This document shows, piece after piece, positions 1-10,633 of a stretch of DNA of 64,000 nt. Source of the DNA: Curvivirga aplysinae (lineage in GTDB: Bacteria > Pseudomonadota > Alphaproteobacteria > UBA8366 > Aestuariispiraceae); the NCBI RefSeq assembly GCF_009711445.1, contig NZ_SMMC01000216.1:1-64000 (forward strand), in the 5' to 3' direction. The notes beneath the pieces were generated by a model. That model had not been told where the DNA came from and did no database searches. It saw only the letters and a list, made by a program, of their open reading frames with translations. The translations under genes and the position numbers were made by a program. The stretch's first letter is position 1, and each line of letters starts with the position of its first letter.

Positions 1-220
1 TGGCATATATGTAACCAATTTGGGAATGAAATATTCTACGTCTTAAAATGACTAAAATAAGGCAATATGACAGAAATTATCAAAAAGCCTTGAAGCCTTT
101 GTCCGAAACAGGTTATAGAATTATGTATAGACGCATTTTTCCGATTCGCATATAGTTCAAGAAGATTCGGCAAGTGTTAAGAAAATTTTATAAATATTCC
201 TGAATAGGCAATGGGTTGTC

Positions 221-1564
221 ATGTATCGATTACTTGGTTTTACTTTAGTTTTATTTGCGACTTTGATTTTTGGCGCAACAAAGAACACCGCCCAAGCCAA
301 ATATGCCTCTATTATTTTGGATGCTGAAACAGGTGAAGTATTTCATTCTGTGAATGCGGATACGCGCAATCATCCTGCATCACTCACTAAAATCATGACT
401 CTTTACATGTTGTTTGATGCGGTGGAAAAAGGCGACTTAAAACTTACCAGTAAACTAAAAGTTTCTCGTAAAGCCTCCCAACAGCGTCCATCCAAACTTG
501 GTTTGCGCAAAGGGACTACGATTTCAGTGGAAGACGCCATTCTTGCGCTTGTAACAAAATCAGCAAATGATGTTGCTGTTGTTGTTGCTGAAGGGCTTGG
601 TGGTACAGAAGCAAAATTTGCAAAATCCATGACACAAAAAGCCCATTCTATGGGGATGAAGAATACATTCTTTAAGAACGCATCTGGCTTACATAAGCGT
701 GGTCAATTATCTTCCGCACGCGATATGGCAACACTGGGTTTACGCATTCGTTCCGATTTTCCACAATTCTACCATTACTTTAGCACTTGGAAATATAAAT
801 ATATGAACCGTACCTATTACAACCATAATAAGTTGCTTCGTTATTATGAAGGCACAGATGGTATTAAGACAGGTTTTACCAATGCAAGTGGGTTTAACCT
901 TGTCGCTTCTGTTGAACGCCATGGGCGTCGTTTGCTTGGTGTTGTATTTGGAGGTCGCACCTCAAAATCCCGTAATGCCCATATGCAAAAGCTTTTAAAT
1001 AAGAGCTATCATAAAATTTTAATCGCCTCTTTACGTCCACCTATGAAGCCAGAGATAAAAATGGCTGACAATGGAAAAGTGATTATTCTAGAACGTGAAA
1101 CACAGATCGCTTTGGCAGACGACGTTAACGGTGAATATTTAAAATCCAAGCCCCAAAAAGAAGCGGAAACAGCCCAACTTGTTACCTCAGAAACTTTGGC
1201 TAAAGAACTAGATCAATCGGTGAAAGTCGCTGCAACAATCCCGCAAACTCCTGCATCTTCAAAGAAAACAGAACCCGTTCTTGAATCAGAAACAATATGG
1301 GCAGTCCAAGTAGGCGCATTCAGAGAGAAACGACGCGCACATCAAGCGGCAGGTTTAGCAGCAGTGCATGTCCGCTATGTCAGCAAGGACGCTAATATTC
1401 AGGTTTCAGAAATTAAAGATCTAAAAAATCGACTATACAGAGCCCGTTTAACAGGCTTAAGTGAAGTTGAGGCAAGAGAAAGCTGTCATGTTTTAACAGA
1501 AACATCACTGAGTTGTGTAATAATCCCGCCAGTTCAACCTGATCAAATTGCTATCGTAAATTAA
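221..1564 (+). CDS. dacA: D-alanyl-D-alanine carboxypeptidase (peptidase S11, PBP5-like) with C-terminal SPOR domain
   Basis: Trims the terminal D-Ala from peptidoglycan stem peptides in the periplasm. All three penicillin-binding motifs are visible: SLTK at residues 54-57, SAN at 114-116 and KTG at 216-218. A signal peptide covers about residues 1-26 and ends in AQA. The last ~80 residues, from IWAVQVGAF, look like a SPOR domain, which binds denuded glycan strands and directs proteins to the septum. A low-complexity linker joins the two parts. S11-SPOR fusions are common in alphaproteobacteria. The gene stands alone and is followed by a clear terminator. Family assignment is firm; the choice of dacA over dacC or dacF is not. 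Confidence 0.93.
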   Translation: MYRLLGFTLVLFATLIFGATKNTAQAKYASIILDAETGEVFHSVNADTRNHPASLTKIMTLYMLFDAVEKGDLKLTSKLKVSRKASQQRPSKLGLRKGTTISVEDAILALVTKSANDVAVVVAEGLGGTEAKFAKSMTQKAHSMGMKNTFFKNASGLHKRGQLSSARDMATLGLRIRSDFPQFYHYFSTWKYKYMNRTYYNHNKLLRYYEGTDGIKTGFTNASGFNLVASVERHGRRLLGVVFGGRTSKSRNAHMQKLLNKSYHKILIASLRPPMKPEIKMADNGKVIILERETQIALADDVNGEYLKSKPQKEAETAQLVTSETLAKELDQSVKVAATIPQTPASSKKTEPVLESETIWAVQVGAFREKRRAHQAAGLAAVHVRYVSKDANIQVSEIKDLKNRLYRARLTGLSEVEARESCHVLTETSLSCVIIPPVQPDQIAIVN

Positions 1565-1598
1565 GATAGAACCCAAAAAATTATTTAAAAATGGTAAT

Positions 1599-1630
1599 CC
1601 CTGCCTTCTTATAAGAGCAGGGTTTTCTTT
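1599..1630 (+). terminator. Rho-independent terminator after dacA
   Basis: The arms CCCTGC (1599-1604) and GCAGGG (1617-1622) are followed by TTTTCTTT. Between them lies a second small palindrome, TCTTATAAGA. It sits 35 bases past the dacA stop. Confidence 0.8.
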
Positions 1631-1658
1631 ATACATAACGAATTTAAACTTACCCGCC

Positions 1659-3842
1659 TTAAGATTTAGGTAAATTAACAATAAAACTATTGCCTCGTTT
1701 TCCATCGACTTCTAAGGCGCTTGCCCCAGACTGACAGATAATATCTCCACCCATGACTTGGGCGTATTCACGACTAAGCGTTAATCCAATTCCTAAACCA
1801 TCCACAAGGCCACGGTGGCGATCTAATCGCGCCAACGGTTCAAATATCTCCTGACCGTCCACCGGCGTCAATGGGTCCCCCTGATCAGCAACCACAATTT
1901 TTATGCCACCTGTCGTTGTCGAGGAAAGTTGAAGCAAAATTGTCTGATTGGCCCCACCATAATGAATAGCATTTGTAAGTAAGCTTGTTATAATTTGCTC
2001 AAGAACAGCCGTATCACAATTCAATGTATAATCATCAGGAATATCGAGCTTCTCTAACAAGCTAATATTTTTCTTTTCAATCAAAGATCCGAGTTTTTGC
2101 AAAGTCTCTTTGATCACTGATTTCACTTCGATATGTTGTGTATCCAGTTTTAGCTCGCCGGCTTCAATGCGGGCTAAGTCTGTCATCTGATCAACTAGTC
2201 GAGCTAAATGACGGCCGGCCCGTGTGATCGTTTCCAACTGCTGATAACGTTGCTCAGATGATACTACATCCACCTGAGCCTGCATAAGTTGACTAAAACC
2301 AACAATAGCGTTAATCGGCGTACGTAACTCATGACCTAGTTTAGAAATAAATTCAGTCTTTGCATAATTGGCAACATCAGATTCCATCTTGGCTTCTTGG
2401 ATCAATTGTTCGGCGCGTCGTCGTTCCATAACACGTCCTAACTGAATACCAATATCCCTCGCGACCTCGAACAATTCGGAATCTTGTTCAATCTCGACCG
2501 CCGAGAAAAACTCCATCACTGCCACAACTTCACGCCCAACTAAAATTGGAATTGCGAAAGACCACCCCAATCCTGAACGCTTAGCAATATTCATACGACT
2601 ATTGTTACTTACCTCTTCCTCCATCCGCAGAAGTTGAGGTCGACCACTTCGTAATACGTTACCTACAAGTCCCTCTCCCATATGTATATCAAATCCAGCC
2701 GAATATTCTGCTAAATCGCCATATGCCTCTAAGTCTTCTAAATAAACATTTTCTGACAAACGCATTATATCACGATGCTCACCTTTCAGCGTGAAGACCA
2801 TTCCAACAGGCCAACGGAAGTGTTTTTGAATGGCATTCAGGCCAACTTTCCACGCCTCATCAATGGAGTTGGTTTCATTGGATGCCACAATAATGCGCTG
2901 TAAGAGTTGCATGAAAGCACCTTGCTTCTTCAAGGCGTCAGTCGTTTTTCTGTGACTATCAGCTTCTAACATTAAATCATGCGCAGTTCTGGATAGCTCC
3001 GTCGTACGTTCCGCAACACGATTTTCCAAATTCTCATTCACATCTTTAAGTTCTTGTTCAGCTAAATCATTTTTATAGCTTCGCTCTTTCAACTCAAACA
3101 CCATTTGATTCAAACCACGTTCAAGCACCCCTAGTTCATCATGGGCGGACGCCTTTAATTTTGTTGAGTAATCACCAACCGCCACATTTTCTGCAAAGTC
3201 GGCCGCAAAACGTATACGTCTAAAAATAAAACGATGAAGGAAAATATAAATAATAAAACTCGTCAATAAGATACTAGCTAGCGCAGCAAAAACAGTTTCA
3301 ATAATGATCAATTGTTTTTCTTGAGTTAAACTTGTGCTGTCGAGTTTAATATAAGCAAAAAGGAAAGGGCGTGTTGAATTCAAGGTAAATATGGGAGTGA
3401 TACTTACAATTGATGTTTCATCACCTTCTTCAAGACGTATAAATTGTGGTTCCACATGGGTTGGATTAAACCAATTCAATTTAAGATGTTTAAGCTTGGA
3501 GATAGACTGCCCTAATAAAGATTTATTAAGTGAATGATAAATAGTACCATTCACACCAACAACCATACCATCGAGCAACTCATCGCCCACCAATTCTGTT
3601 AATACATCGCGATCAGAAAGTGCCGTATATTTTAACTGAGAATCTTGCAACAAAGCACCAACAGAGCGCAAACGGTTTTCAACCGTCGCATCAATTGATT
3701 TAGTTAACTGGCCGACATAAAAATACCCACCAACTGATAAAATCAACAACTGGGCTAGAACGACAATAGACAAAACCTTGAAAGTCAAACTTCCAATGAG
3801 TGAGCGTCGTTTGCCGGTTTTTAAATGAGTTTGTTCAGACAT
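1659..3842 (-). CDS. Membrane sensor histidine kinase (periplasmic sensor, HAMP, GAF, HisKA, HATPase)
   Basis: Two-component sensor kinase of 727 residues. TM1 is at about 21-43, followed by a ~130-residue periplasmic region, and TM2 at about 175-202. A HAMP domain and a coiled coil follow, then a GAF-like domain at about 315-475, and HisKA with H504 in KLGHELRTP. The C-terminal ATPase domain shows an N-box (ITSLLTNAIHYG) and a G2 box (GLGIGLTLSRE). There is no receiver domain and no response regulator in the neighbourhood, so it is an orphan kinase whose partner must be elsewhere. The gene upstream on the same strand is a frameshifted solute-binding protein, 97 bases away. The signal it senses cannot be read from the sequence. 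Confidence 0.9.
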   Translation of the reverse strand: MSEQTHLKTGKRRSLIGSLTFKVLSIVVLAQLLILSVGGYFYVGQLTKSIDATVENRLRSVGALLQDSQLKYTALSDRDVLTELVGDELLDGMVVGVNGTIYHSLNKSLLGQSISKLKHLKLNWFNPTHVEPQFIRLEEGDETSIVSITPIFTLNSTRPFLFAYIKLDSTSLTQEKQLIIIETVFAALASILLTSFIIYIFLHRFIFRRIRFAADFAENVAVGDYSTKLKASAHDELGVLERGLNQMVFELKERSYKNDLAEQELKDVNENLENRVAERTTELSRTAHDLMLEADSHRKTTDALKKQGAFMQLLQRIIVASNETNSIDEAWKVGLNAIQKHFRWPVGMVFTLKGEHRDIMRLSENVYLEDLEAYGDLAEYSAGFDIHMGEGLVGNVLRSGRPQLLRMEEEVSNNSRMNIAKRSGLGWSFAIPILVGREVVAVMEFFSAVEIEQDSELFEVARDIGIQLGRVMERRRAEQLIQEAKMESDVANYAKTEFISKLGHELRTPINAIVGFSQLMQAQVDVVSSEQRYQQLETITRAGRHLARLVDQMTDLARIEAGELKLDTQHIEVKSVIKETLQKLGSLIEKKNISLLEKLDIPDDYTLNCDTAVLEQIITSLLTNAIHYGGANQTILLQLSSTTTGGIKIVVADQGDPLTPVDGQEIFEPLARLDRHRGLVDGLGIGLTLSREYAQVMGGDIICQSGASALEVDGKRGNSFIVNLPKS

Positions 3843-3939
3843 ATCCCCCCCATAGAATATTTCGATGCCCTGACATCAATTATACTCATATATCTTACTG
3901 TTACTACAGCTTCCATTATTGCATAATATATAACTTAAA

Positions 3940-5878
3940 CTACTTAAAGAAATATTGTGGCGGATTTGTCGGTGCAGGTGTTGGATAAGTCCAAGCCGCA
4001 GGCATTAATGCAGGCACATTTTCAAATCCCTGACGATAGATTCCATACCGAATTGGTGGTAAACTCACGCCAAATACATAAAACTCTTCAGCTGCAATAT
4101 TCAGGATTTCTGTCATTAACCTACCTTGTTCATCCTGTGATTGCGTCTTCACAATCTGTCTATAGAGTTCCATCTGTCTTTTGACAGGCTCCGTAGGTTC
4201 TTCTGCCTTAGGGTCAGAAGGATCACGATACCAACGTGCCCAATTCACGGCTTGCACAGATTCATAATAAATAGGAAAATAAAAGATCGGAGATTGGATA
4301 ACAGAAATACCACCATCCCCTCCCCAAGAAGACGCATCATGCTCGTTCAATTCTCGAGTATCATAAAATGTATGTTGTGCTAAATTACGTGCGGTTACAT
4401 CTACACCGATTGCTCGCCAATCCTTTGCAACCCTTAGTAAAATTTCATAGCGATCATCCCCGACCGTATCAATAAAGAAAGACAAGCGCTTTCCATCTGG
4501 TCGACGTCGAATACCATCCTCGCCCCTTACTAACCCAAGGTCATCCAGCATTTGAGCAGCTTTCCCGGGTGTATAATCTAAATATTGTTTTGCTAGTTTT
4601 TCATTATAAAATTCAGATTCTGGTCGTGGTGCGGCCTGGAATGGCACTCCAATATTTTCGCCTGCACTTCTTATAATTGCGGCTCGATCTATGGAGATGG
4701 ATAAAGCTATGCGAAAATCCTTCATATTGAAGATGTCTCTTAAAACAGGGTCCCTATGATTAAGGTTCAAAGCAATCACAGCCTTATTCATATCTGTATC
4801 AATCACACCAAAGGTATTGACTCCAGGCCAGTCTTGTGGAGACGCATTAACTTGCTCAGCAAAACTAGGCATTGCACGCGCTTGCATGTCAATTTTCCCA
4901 GCACGCGCAACGTCACGAATATCAGATTTGGATTTTACGACTTCAAAATGCAATCGATCAATGTAAGGTAATTGCAACCCGGCAGGATCTACTTTCCAGT
5001 AATAGGGATTACGTACTGCACCTAGAGGCTCATCCACTGTATGAGTGCTGTCCAGAACCCATGCATTCAAGGTAGGTAATTCTTTGTTCATCCAGCGTGT
5101 TTTATTATCAATATTTCCCGGCTCACCAAATTTAGCAACAAATTGTGCCTTCCACCCTTCAAAACCAGCTGCTTTTGCTTCCTCATCAGCATTTGGATTA
5201 AACGCCGGATGGAATTGTTTTAGATAATGCGATGGATATGAAGTTGGCTCAACACCTTCAGGGCCTGCTAAAAATTGCGTAAACAAAGCGTGAGGATGAT
5301 CAAAAATAAATGCAACAGCGTGATCCACGCTTTTCTACCTTTGCTTTCTCCCCACCAGAGAAAAACCAAATATCGTCGTCCTGGCTCAAGACTGGATCCG
5401 TCGCAACATGCTCATACCAAAACATAATATCATCCGCGTCAAAGAAATCACCGTCTGACCAGCGCATCCCTGGACGTAGATAAAAGACATATTCAGTCGC
5501 ATCATCATTTACAGTATAGGACTTTGCTATATTGGGGATCACACTGGTCCATTCAGGGTTCCAACGCATTAAATTTTCATATCCAATCGTGCGAATTAGC
5601 AAAGCATGATCACGACCACGTCGCATGCCCATACGCCATGTACCACCATATTTTCCGAGCATATTTGCCGGCTGCACAATCATTGGGGTTTCTGGTAATC
5701 GCTCTTCAATCGATGGTAATACCCCAGCAGCAATTTTTTCTTTTAGCATTGGTGCATCAGAAAACTCAACAGCGCCTGATACTGTCGACATAATCATAGC
5801 ACTGGATATTACAGCCCATTTAATGCAAGATTGAAAAGAAAATTGCTTTGGTTCTAACAGTGGTAAATTGAGACCCAT
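3940..5878 (-). pseudogene. ABC transporter substrate-binding protein (peptide/SBP_bac_5 family), frameshifted
   Basis: Two minus-strand frames together make one periplasmic peptide-type binding protein. The first (5878 down to about 5330) encodes a hydrophobic leader, then YGGTWRMGMRRGRDHALL and RPGMRWSDGDFF. The second (from about 5328 to 3940) continues with VAFIFDHPHALF and IDRAAI and runs to a normal stop. The frame changes at one extra base, the G at 5329 on the plus strand. Without it the text reads VEK-VDHAVAFIF, as expected for the family, and the product is ~645 residues. No permease or ATPase genes are adjacent. It may be a recent inactivating mutation, programmed frameshifting (unlikely, as there is no slippery run) or a sequencing error. 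Confidence 0.88.
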
Positions 5879-6165
5879 TTGACGATTCTACCTTAACCCT
5901 TAAATATTTGTATATTTATTAAATCGCCAATCCACTTATAGGTTAATATTTAACATGAGGCACATATAACTCGCAAGTAGATATAAACTTTTTCCACGAC
6001 TTTACCGGAAATTCTGACATCAGAAACAATAACATTTCAACAAAAAATTGTATATTTACGATCAAAAAAAGTGTTTTTCCATCTAAAGAGGTATTCATTT
6101 ACTGAATTTCGCACTAAACAAGACACAACCATTGAATGTACATAAAAATAGCAAAAGGAAAAAAC

Positions 6166-7566
6166 ATGCCAGAAATGGAAAAGCGAACCGAAAACTTAGA
6201 CATTGTCATTTTGCAATTAAAAGAAAAATTCGGTGAGAGAGCTTCAACTGCCTCCTCCATTCGAGACCACCATGGTCATGGCGAAGGTTACTTTCCTTCT
6301 AACTTACCTGATATTGTTATTTTCGCAGAAACAACAGATGAGGTGTCTGAGGTCGTGAAGCTTGCAGCTGCTCATTCTATTCCAGTCATTCCATTTGGCA
6401 CAGGAACTTCCTTGGAAGGTCATGTAAATGCTTTACATGGTGGAATATCTATTGACTTATCACGTATGACAAAAATTCTGGAGGTTAATCAAGAAGATCT
6501 TGATTGTCGGGTAGAAGCAGGGGTTTGTCGGATAGAACTCAACAACTATATTCGTGATACTGGCCTTTTCTTTCCGATTGACCCAGGTGCCAACGCATCA
6601 GTAGGGGGCATGTCTGCCACAAGAGCCAGCGGCACAAATGCCGTACGATACGGAACAATGAAAGAAAACGTGCTTGGCTTAACCGTTGTGACAGCTGATG
6701 GGTCTGTCATTAAAACAGGTGGACGCGCACGTAAATCAGCTGCGGGGTATGATCTCACTCGCTTATTTGTTGGTTCAGAAGGAACCTTAGGTATCATTAC
6801 AGAAATCCAATTACGCCTATATGGGATACCTGAAGCCATTTCCAGTGCCGTTTGTCAATATCCAGATTTGGAATCAGCTGTAAATACAACAATCCTCACA
6901 ATTCAATCCGGCATACCCGTAGCGCGAATTGAATTACTTGATGAGATACAAATGGGCGCATGTATAGATTACTCGAAGGCTGAAGGATATGAACGAAAAC
7001 CTACATTATTCTTCGAATTTCATGGTTCGTCCGCTTATGTTTCTGAACAAGCAGAAGCGGTAAAGGCTATTTCAGAGGAGTTTGGCGGTAGCGCTTTCAA
7101 ATGGACCAAACAACAAGAAGAAAGAAGCAAACTCTGGGAAATGCGCCATAATGCCTATTACGCTGCATGTGCACTCGCCCCGGGTAAAGTTGGCATGGCT
7201 ACAGATGCGTGTGTCCCGATAAGCAAGTTGGCTGACTGTTTATTAGAAACAAAAAAAGATGTCGATGAAAGCGGTTTAATTGCCCCAATTGTAGGTCATG
7301 TCGGTGATGGGAATTTCCATCTTTCTTTACTTTTTGATCCAGATAATCCATCAGAAAAATCAATAGCCAAAGCTATTGTTGAACGGATGAACCAACGTGC
7401 TATTTCCTTTGGCGGCACCTGCACTGGCGAACATGGAATTGGTATGGGAAAGATGCATTTTATGGAGGCTGAGCACGGAAATGCAATTGATGTGATGAGA
7501 TTAGTTAAACAAAGTTTGGACCCACAAAACATTATGAATCCTGGAAAAATATTGCCCGCAAATTAG
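6166..7566 (+). CDS. FAD-linked oxidase, D-lactate dehydrogenase (cytochrome)-like
   Basis: Flavoenzyme of the GlcD/D-lactate dehydrogenase family (FAD_binding_4 plus FAD-oxidase C-terminal domain). The FAD/PP-loop region reads IPFGTGTSLEGH, followed by NASVGGMSATRASGTNAVRYGTM. The C-terminal signatures are VGHVGDGNFH and GTCTGEHGIGMGK, ending in the typical MNPGKILP. The probable reaction is oxidation of D-lactate or another 2-hydroxy acid with electrons passed to cytochrome c or quinone; the exact substrate is not shown. I chose the ATG at 6166 because AAAGGA lies about seven bases upstream; an in-frame ATG at 6136 has no such site. It is distinct from the true glcD at 53.8 kb. Confidence 0.88.
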   Translation: MPEMEKRTENLDIVILQLKEKFGERASTASSIRDHHGHGEGYFPSNLPDIVIFAETTDEVSEVVKLAAAHSIPVIPFGTGTSLEGHVNALHGGISIDLSRMTKILEVNQEDLDCRVEAGVCRIELNNYIRDTGLFFPIDPGANASVGGMSATRASGTNAVRYGTMKENVLGLTVVTADGSVIKTGGRARKSAAGYDLTRLFVGSEGTLGIITEIQLRLYGIPEAISSAVCQYPDLESAVNTTILTIQSGIPVARIELLDEIQMGACIDYSKAEGYERKPTLFFEFHGSSAYVSEQAEAVKAISEEFGGSAFKWTKQQEERSKLWEMRHNAYYAACALAPGKVGMATDACVPISKLADCLLETKKDVDESGLIAPIVGHVGDGNFHLSLLFDPDNPSEKSIAKAIVERMNQRAISFGGTCTGEHGIGMGKMHFMEAEHGNAIDVMRLVKQSLDPQNIMNPGKILPAN

Positions 7567-7584
7567 CAGAGTAATAGATCATCT

Positions 7585-9621
7585 TCAGTTAGCATAAATG
7601 ACTCTTTCATTTGGAAAAGTCACAATAACAGTAGTCCCCACACCAAGTTTACTTTGAATATCGAATTTAGCTTGGTGTGCTTCTACAAGCAACTGAACAA
7701 GGCTCAATCCTAATCCAGTACCATCATAATTCCGATTATAGGTGGAATCCACTTGCCCAAATTTTCCAAGAATTTTGGGTATATCAATTTCTGCAATCCC
7801 GATACCTGTATCTTCAATTTTGATTTCTAGATCACCATCTTGCATAGATGCTGACAACATGACTTCCCCAGCACGATCTGTAAACTTAACCGCGTTAGAC
7901 GTCAGGTTCGTTACGATTTGCTTCACGCGTGTTGTATCGGCACGCAACAATGGCAAATTATCTTCGACATTTAACTTTATAACTAAGCCAGCATCATGTG
8001 CTTGTTTACTTAAAAGCCGAGTCACAGATTTAAATATCTGCTTTACATCTACTTCTTCGTCATAGAATTGCAACTGGTCAGCTTCAATTTTGGCCACATC
8101 CAAAATATCATTAATAATACTTAATAAATGCGTACCGGCAGCATGGATATCCCCCGCATATTCTTCGACTTTATCCCCACCAATGCCTATTTCACCCGAC
8201 ATATTTAGCAACTCAGAAAATCCAATTATTGCATTTAATGGTGTGCGAAGTTCATGGCTCATATTTGCAAGAAAATCAGATTTTGCTTTATTTGCTGTTT
8301 CTGCTTCAATACGCGCATTTATCAACTGTTTTTCAGTAATTTTCTGTCGACTTACATCCTGAATTGTCACAAGTATCTGAGTAAGTTCACCAGTCTTTTC
8401 ATCAAAAATTGGTTCTGCGAGTTCATGAATATGACGTTCTTCACCTTTCATCGTTAAGATACGAACATCTAACGAATACCCTTTTTGGTTTTTCAGTGCT
8501 TTAATGAAGTTTTCTCGATATCTTTCACGGTCATCAGGATGAATAAATGTCAGTTTACCTCTTATCTGATCTGTTAACCCGAGCGCAGAATCTTGAGAGA
8601 TATCAAAAATCTTAGCTGCTTCTTTCGAAATAAAATCCAACCTATTGGAAATCGTATCCCAAACCCAATACCCAACACCAGATAACTTAACCGCCTGATC
8701 ATAACGCAACATCTGTTGATGAAGCTCTCGCTCAACTTCCAAAGACTTCATCACATTGCGGCCAATGCACTGAATTTCTAATAACTCGCCTTCTTCAGAG
8801 AAGCTTGCTCTATTTTTCCATTGATAAAGAACCAATTGTCCGTCTTTATCAAAGTTATGATCATATCTTACGTTAGAGTTATTTTCAGGACTTAGGTTTT
8901 TCATATCCTCGACAAATGTCCCGCGATCTGCAGGGGCAATAAACTCCAAAACGGGTTTATGAAGCACATCGTCACGTCCAAAACCTATATTTTCTATATA
9001 GCTGTTATTCACATAAATAAAATTCAGATTCCGATCCAATCGGCAAATAGCGTCATTTTGTGCTTCGGCTAATTGATCTAGATGCATACTTGTGTAACGT
9101 AACGCTTCCGCGGTTTGCGCTCGTTCATAAACCAATGAAGCCAGATTGGCCTGCCCTTCCATCAATTCCAATTCAAAGTTCGTTGGATGACGTACTTGGT
9201 CATAATACATGGCAAATGTACCAAATAGTTCTGCATCCTTTGTTAGAATGGGTTGAGACCAACACGCATGAAAACCAGTTTTCTTAACGATATCTATAAA
9301 TGGAGCCCAATTCTCGCTGTTATAGACATCAGCAACAATCACACGTTTCTTATAGTAGGCTGCGACACCACATGAACCCACATTAGGGCCTATCCCAATC
9401 CCATCAACAGCATCAGAATAAAATTGTGGCATAGAGGGTGATGCTTGATCAAATAATTGTTGAGTGGAAGGGGCATAACTCAAAACCGTACATCTGACAC
9501 CCGGAAAGTTTTCTTCGGTATCATGGCAAAGCTGTAAAAGAATCTCTTCTTTTTTAGCCCCTTCAACAATTTGCTGAAGAATAGCGGCACGAGATTTCAA
9601 GACTTTTTCATAGGTATACAA
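7585..9621 (-). CDS. Soluble sensor histidine kinase (GAF-PAS-PAS-HisKA-HATPase)
   Basis: Cytoplasmic kinase of 678 residues with no transmembrane segment. A GAF-like domain is at about 10-180 (ELFGTFAMYYDQVRHP). PAS domains lie at about 195-305 (ICRLDRNLNFIYVNNSY) and 318-430 (GVGYWVWDTISNRLDF, ending in a PAC motif). HisKA carries H456 in NMSHELRTPLNAIIGF, and the ATPase domain shows DTGIGI and GTGLGLSLVQ. The start is a TTG, supported by a GGGAGGG ribosome-binding site about nine bases upstream; no in-frame ATG is near. No response regulator is adjacent. Its catalytic core closely resembles that of the membrane kinase at 48.7 kb. Confidence 0.88.
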   Translation of the reverse strand: MYTYEKVLKSRAAILQQIVEGAKKEEILLQLCHDTEENFPGVRCTVLSYAPSTQQLFDQASPSMPQFYSDAVDGIGIGPNVGSCGVAAYYKKRVIVADVYNSENWAPFIDIVKKTGFHACWSQPILTKDAELFGTFAMYYDQVRHPTNFELELMEGQANLASLVYERAQTAEALRYTSMHLDQLAEAQNDAICRLDRNLNFIYVNNSYIENIGFGRDDVLHKPVLEFIAPADRGTFVEDMKNLSPENNSNVRYDHNFDKDGQLVLYQWKNRASFSEEGELLEIQCIGRNVMKSLEVERELHQQMLRYDQAVKLSGVGYWVWDTISNRLDFISKEAAKIFDISQDSALGLTDQIRGKLTFIHPDDRERYRENFIKALKNQKGYSLDVRILTMKGEERHIHELAEPIFDEKTGELTQILVTIQDVSRQKITEKQLINARIEAETANKAKSDFLANMSHELRTPLNAIIGFSELLNMSGEIGIGGDKVEEYAGDIHAAGTHLLSIINDILDVAKIEADQLQFYDEEVDVKQIFKSVTRLLSKQAHDAGLVIKLNVEDNLPLLRADTTRVKQIVTNLTSNAVKFTDRAGEVMLSASMQDGDLEIKIEDTGIGIAEIDIPKILGKFGQVDSTYNRNYDGTGLGLSLVQLLVEAHQAKFDIQSKLGVGTTVIVTFPNERVIYAN

Positions 9622-9693
9622 GCCTTCATTCCCTCCCTTATTGACGCAGCTATATCCCTTATTATTTTAGAGGTACAGATTATAGGTCAAAAA

Positions 9694-10470
9694 TTAATAA
9701 TCTTGCAAATCTTTCCGAACTATATTTTCACAATATTTGGCCATATCTTTGCGATCATCAAAATCATGCTTTGTCACAGGATCATGAAAACGCAAACGCA
9801 CTTCAATACGGCCTAGACCTAGCCAATGCCAAAAGTGGTCACCCAAAGTCATATCGCCGTACCAAGCATAATAATCACGCATGCTTTCTGGCAGACGCTG
9901 ACCATTAAACTTGCAATAGGTAATACTAAAAGGTTGTACCTTAATTGGCGTCTCAGTTTCAGAAAACACAGCCTCGAACAATGTTGGCTTAAAAGGGGCA
10001 ACATCAGTTCCGTCCGTACTTGTTCCTTCAGGATAAACGATAAGATTTCGCCCCTGACTTAGTAACTCTGCAAATTGATTTTTTTGATCTGCAGCTCGAC
10101 GGCTACGTCTTTCAATGAACACCGTCTTTCCAAGTTCTGCCAAGAAACCAAACCCTGGCCATCCACGCACCTCAGATTTCGCGACAAACCAAGCGTTTAA
10201 CTCAGTTCCCATAACAGGTATATCGATATATGAAACATGGTTAGATACATACATGACATTTTTTTCATCGCACGGTTTACCTTCCCAGACCACGTCTAGC
10301 CCGCCATGCTTACACATCAGCTTATGCCAAGACTGAACATGTTTAATAGGGACATCACGTTTTATAACCGCGGGAAGATGACGTAATAAAATTAGCAACG
10401 TACCAAACAACATTCCCAAAGCACGACGAAGTGCCAAGAAAAAGCTGAACTTTACAGATGTATCCATCAT
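9694..10470 (-). CDS. plsC: 1-acyl-sn-glycerol-3-phosphate acyltransferase (PlsC/LPLAT family)
   Basis: Transfers an acyl chain to lysophosphatidic acid to form phosphatidic acid at the inner membrane. The catalytic HX4D motif is NHVSYID (H78, D83), and the substrate-binding motif YPEGTSTDG is at about 146-154. FIERRSRR also fits the family. A hydrophobic N-terminal segment (about 9-31) probably anchors it. An olsA-like acyl-ornithine role cannot be excluded, because the family is broad. It lies 72 bases upstream of the soluble histidine kinase on the same strand and diverges from glyoxalase I. Confidence 0.85.
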   Translation of the reverse strand: MMDTSVKFSFFLALRRALGMLFGTLLILLRHLPAVIKRDVPIKHVQSWHKLMCKHGGLDVVWEGKPCDEKNVMYVSNHVSYIDIPVMGTELNAWFVAKSEVRGWPGFGFLAELGKTVFIERRSRRAADQKNQFAELLSQGRNLIVYPEGTSTDGTDVAPFKPTLFEAVFSETETPIKVQPFSITYCKFNGQRLPESMRDYYAWYGDMTLGDHFWHWLGLGRIEVRLRFHDPVTKHDFDDRKDMAKYCENIVRKDLQDY

Positions 10471-10633
10471 ATGAATCTTTCATAAATCTTGAATTTGCCG
10501 AAGCATACTGAGTTATCAAGGCATAAACAACTTTCTCTATATTGTAATTTTATGAAAGTGATTTATTGAAACTTCTTAGGAAGCTCCCTACACTTTAAGG
10601 TAATAATAAACTCATCAGGATTTGGAGAGAATT

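Noticed and set aside
177-191. CtrA-like box TTAA-N7-TTAT upstream of dacA
   Set aside because: One mismatch to the TTAA-N7-TTAA core in AT-rich DNA; such matches occur by chance.
403-630. Minus-strand open frames inside dacA and similar frames opposite other genes
   Set aside because: They mirror conserved coding sequence and lack ribosome-binding sites.
5300-5345. Programmed frameshifting as the reason for the split binding protein
   Set aside because: No slippery heptamer or downstream structure is evident; a single inserted base is simpler.
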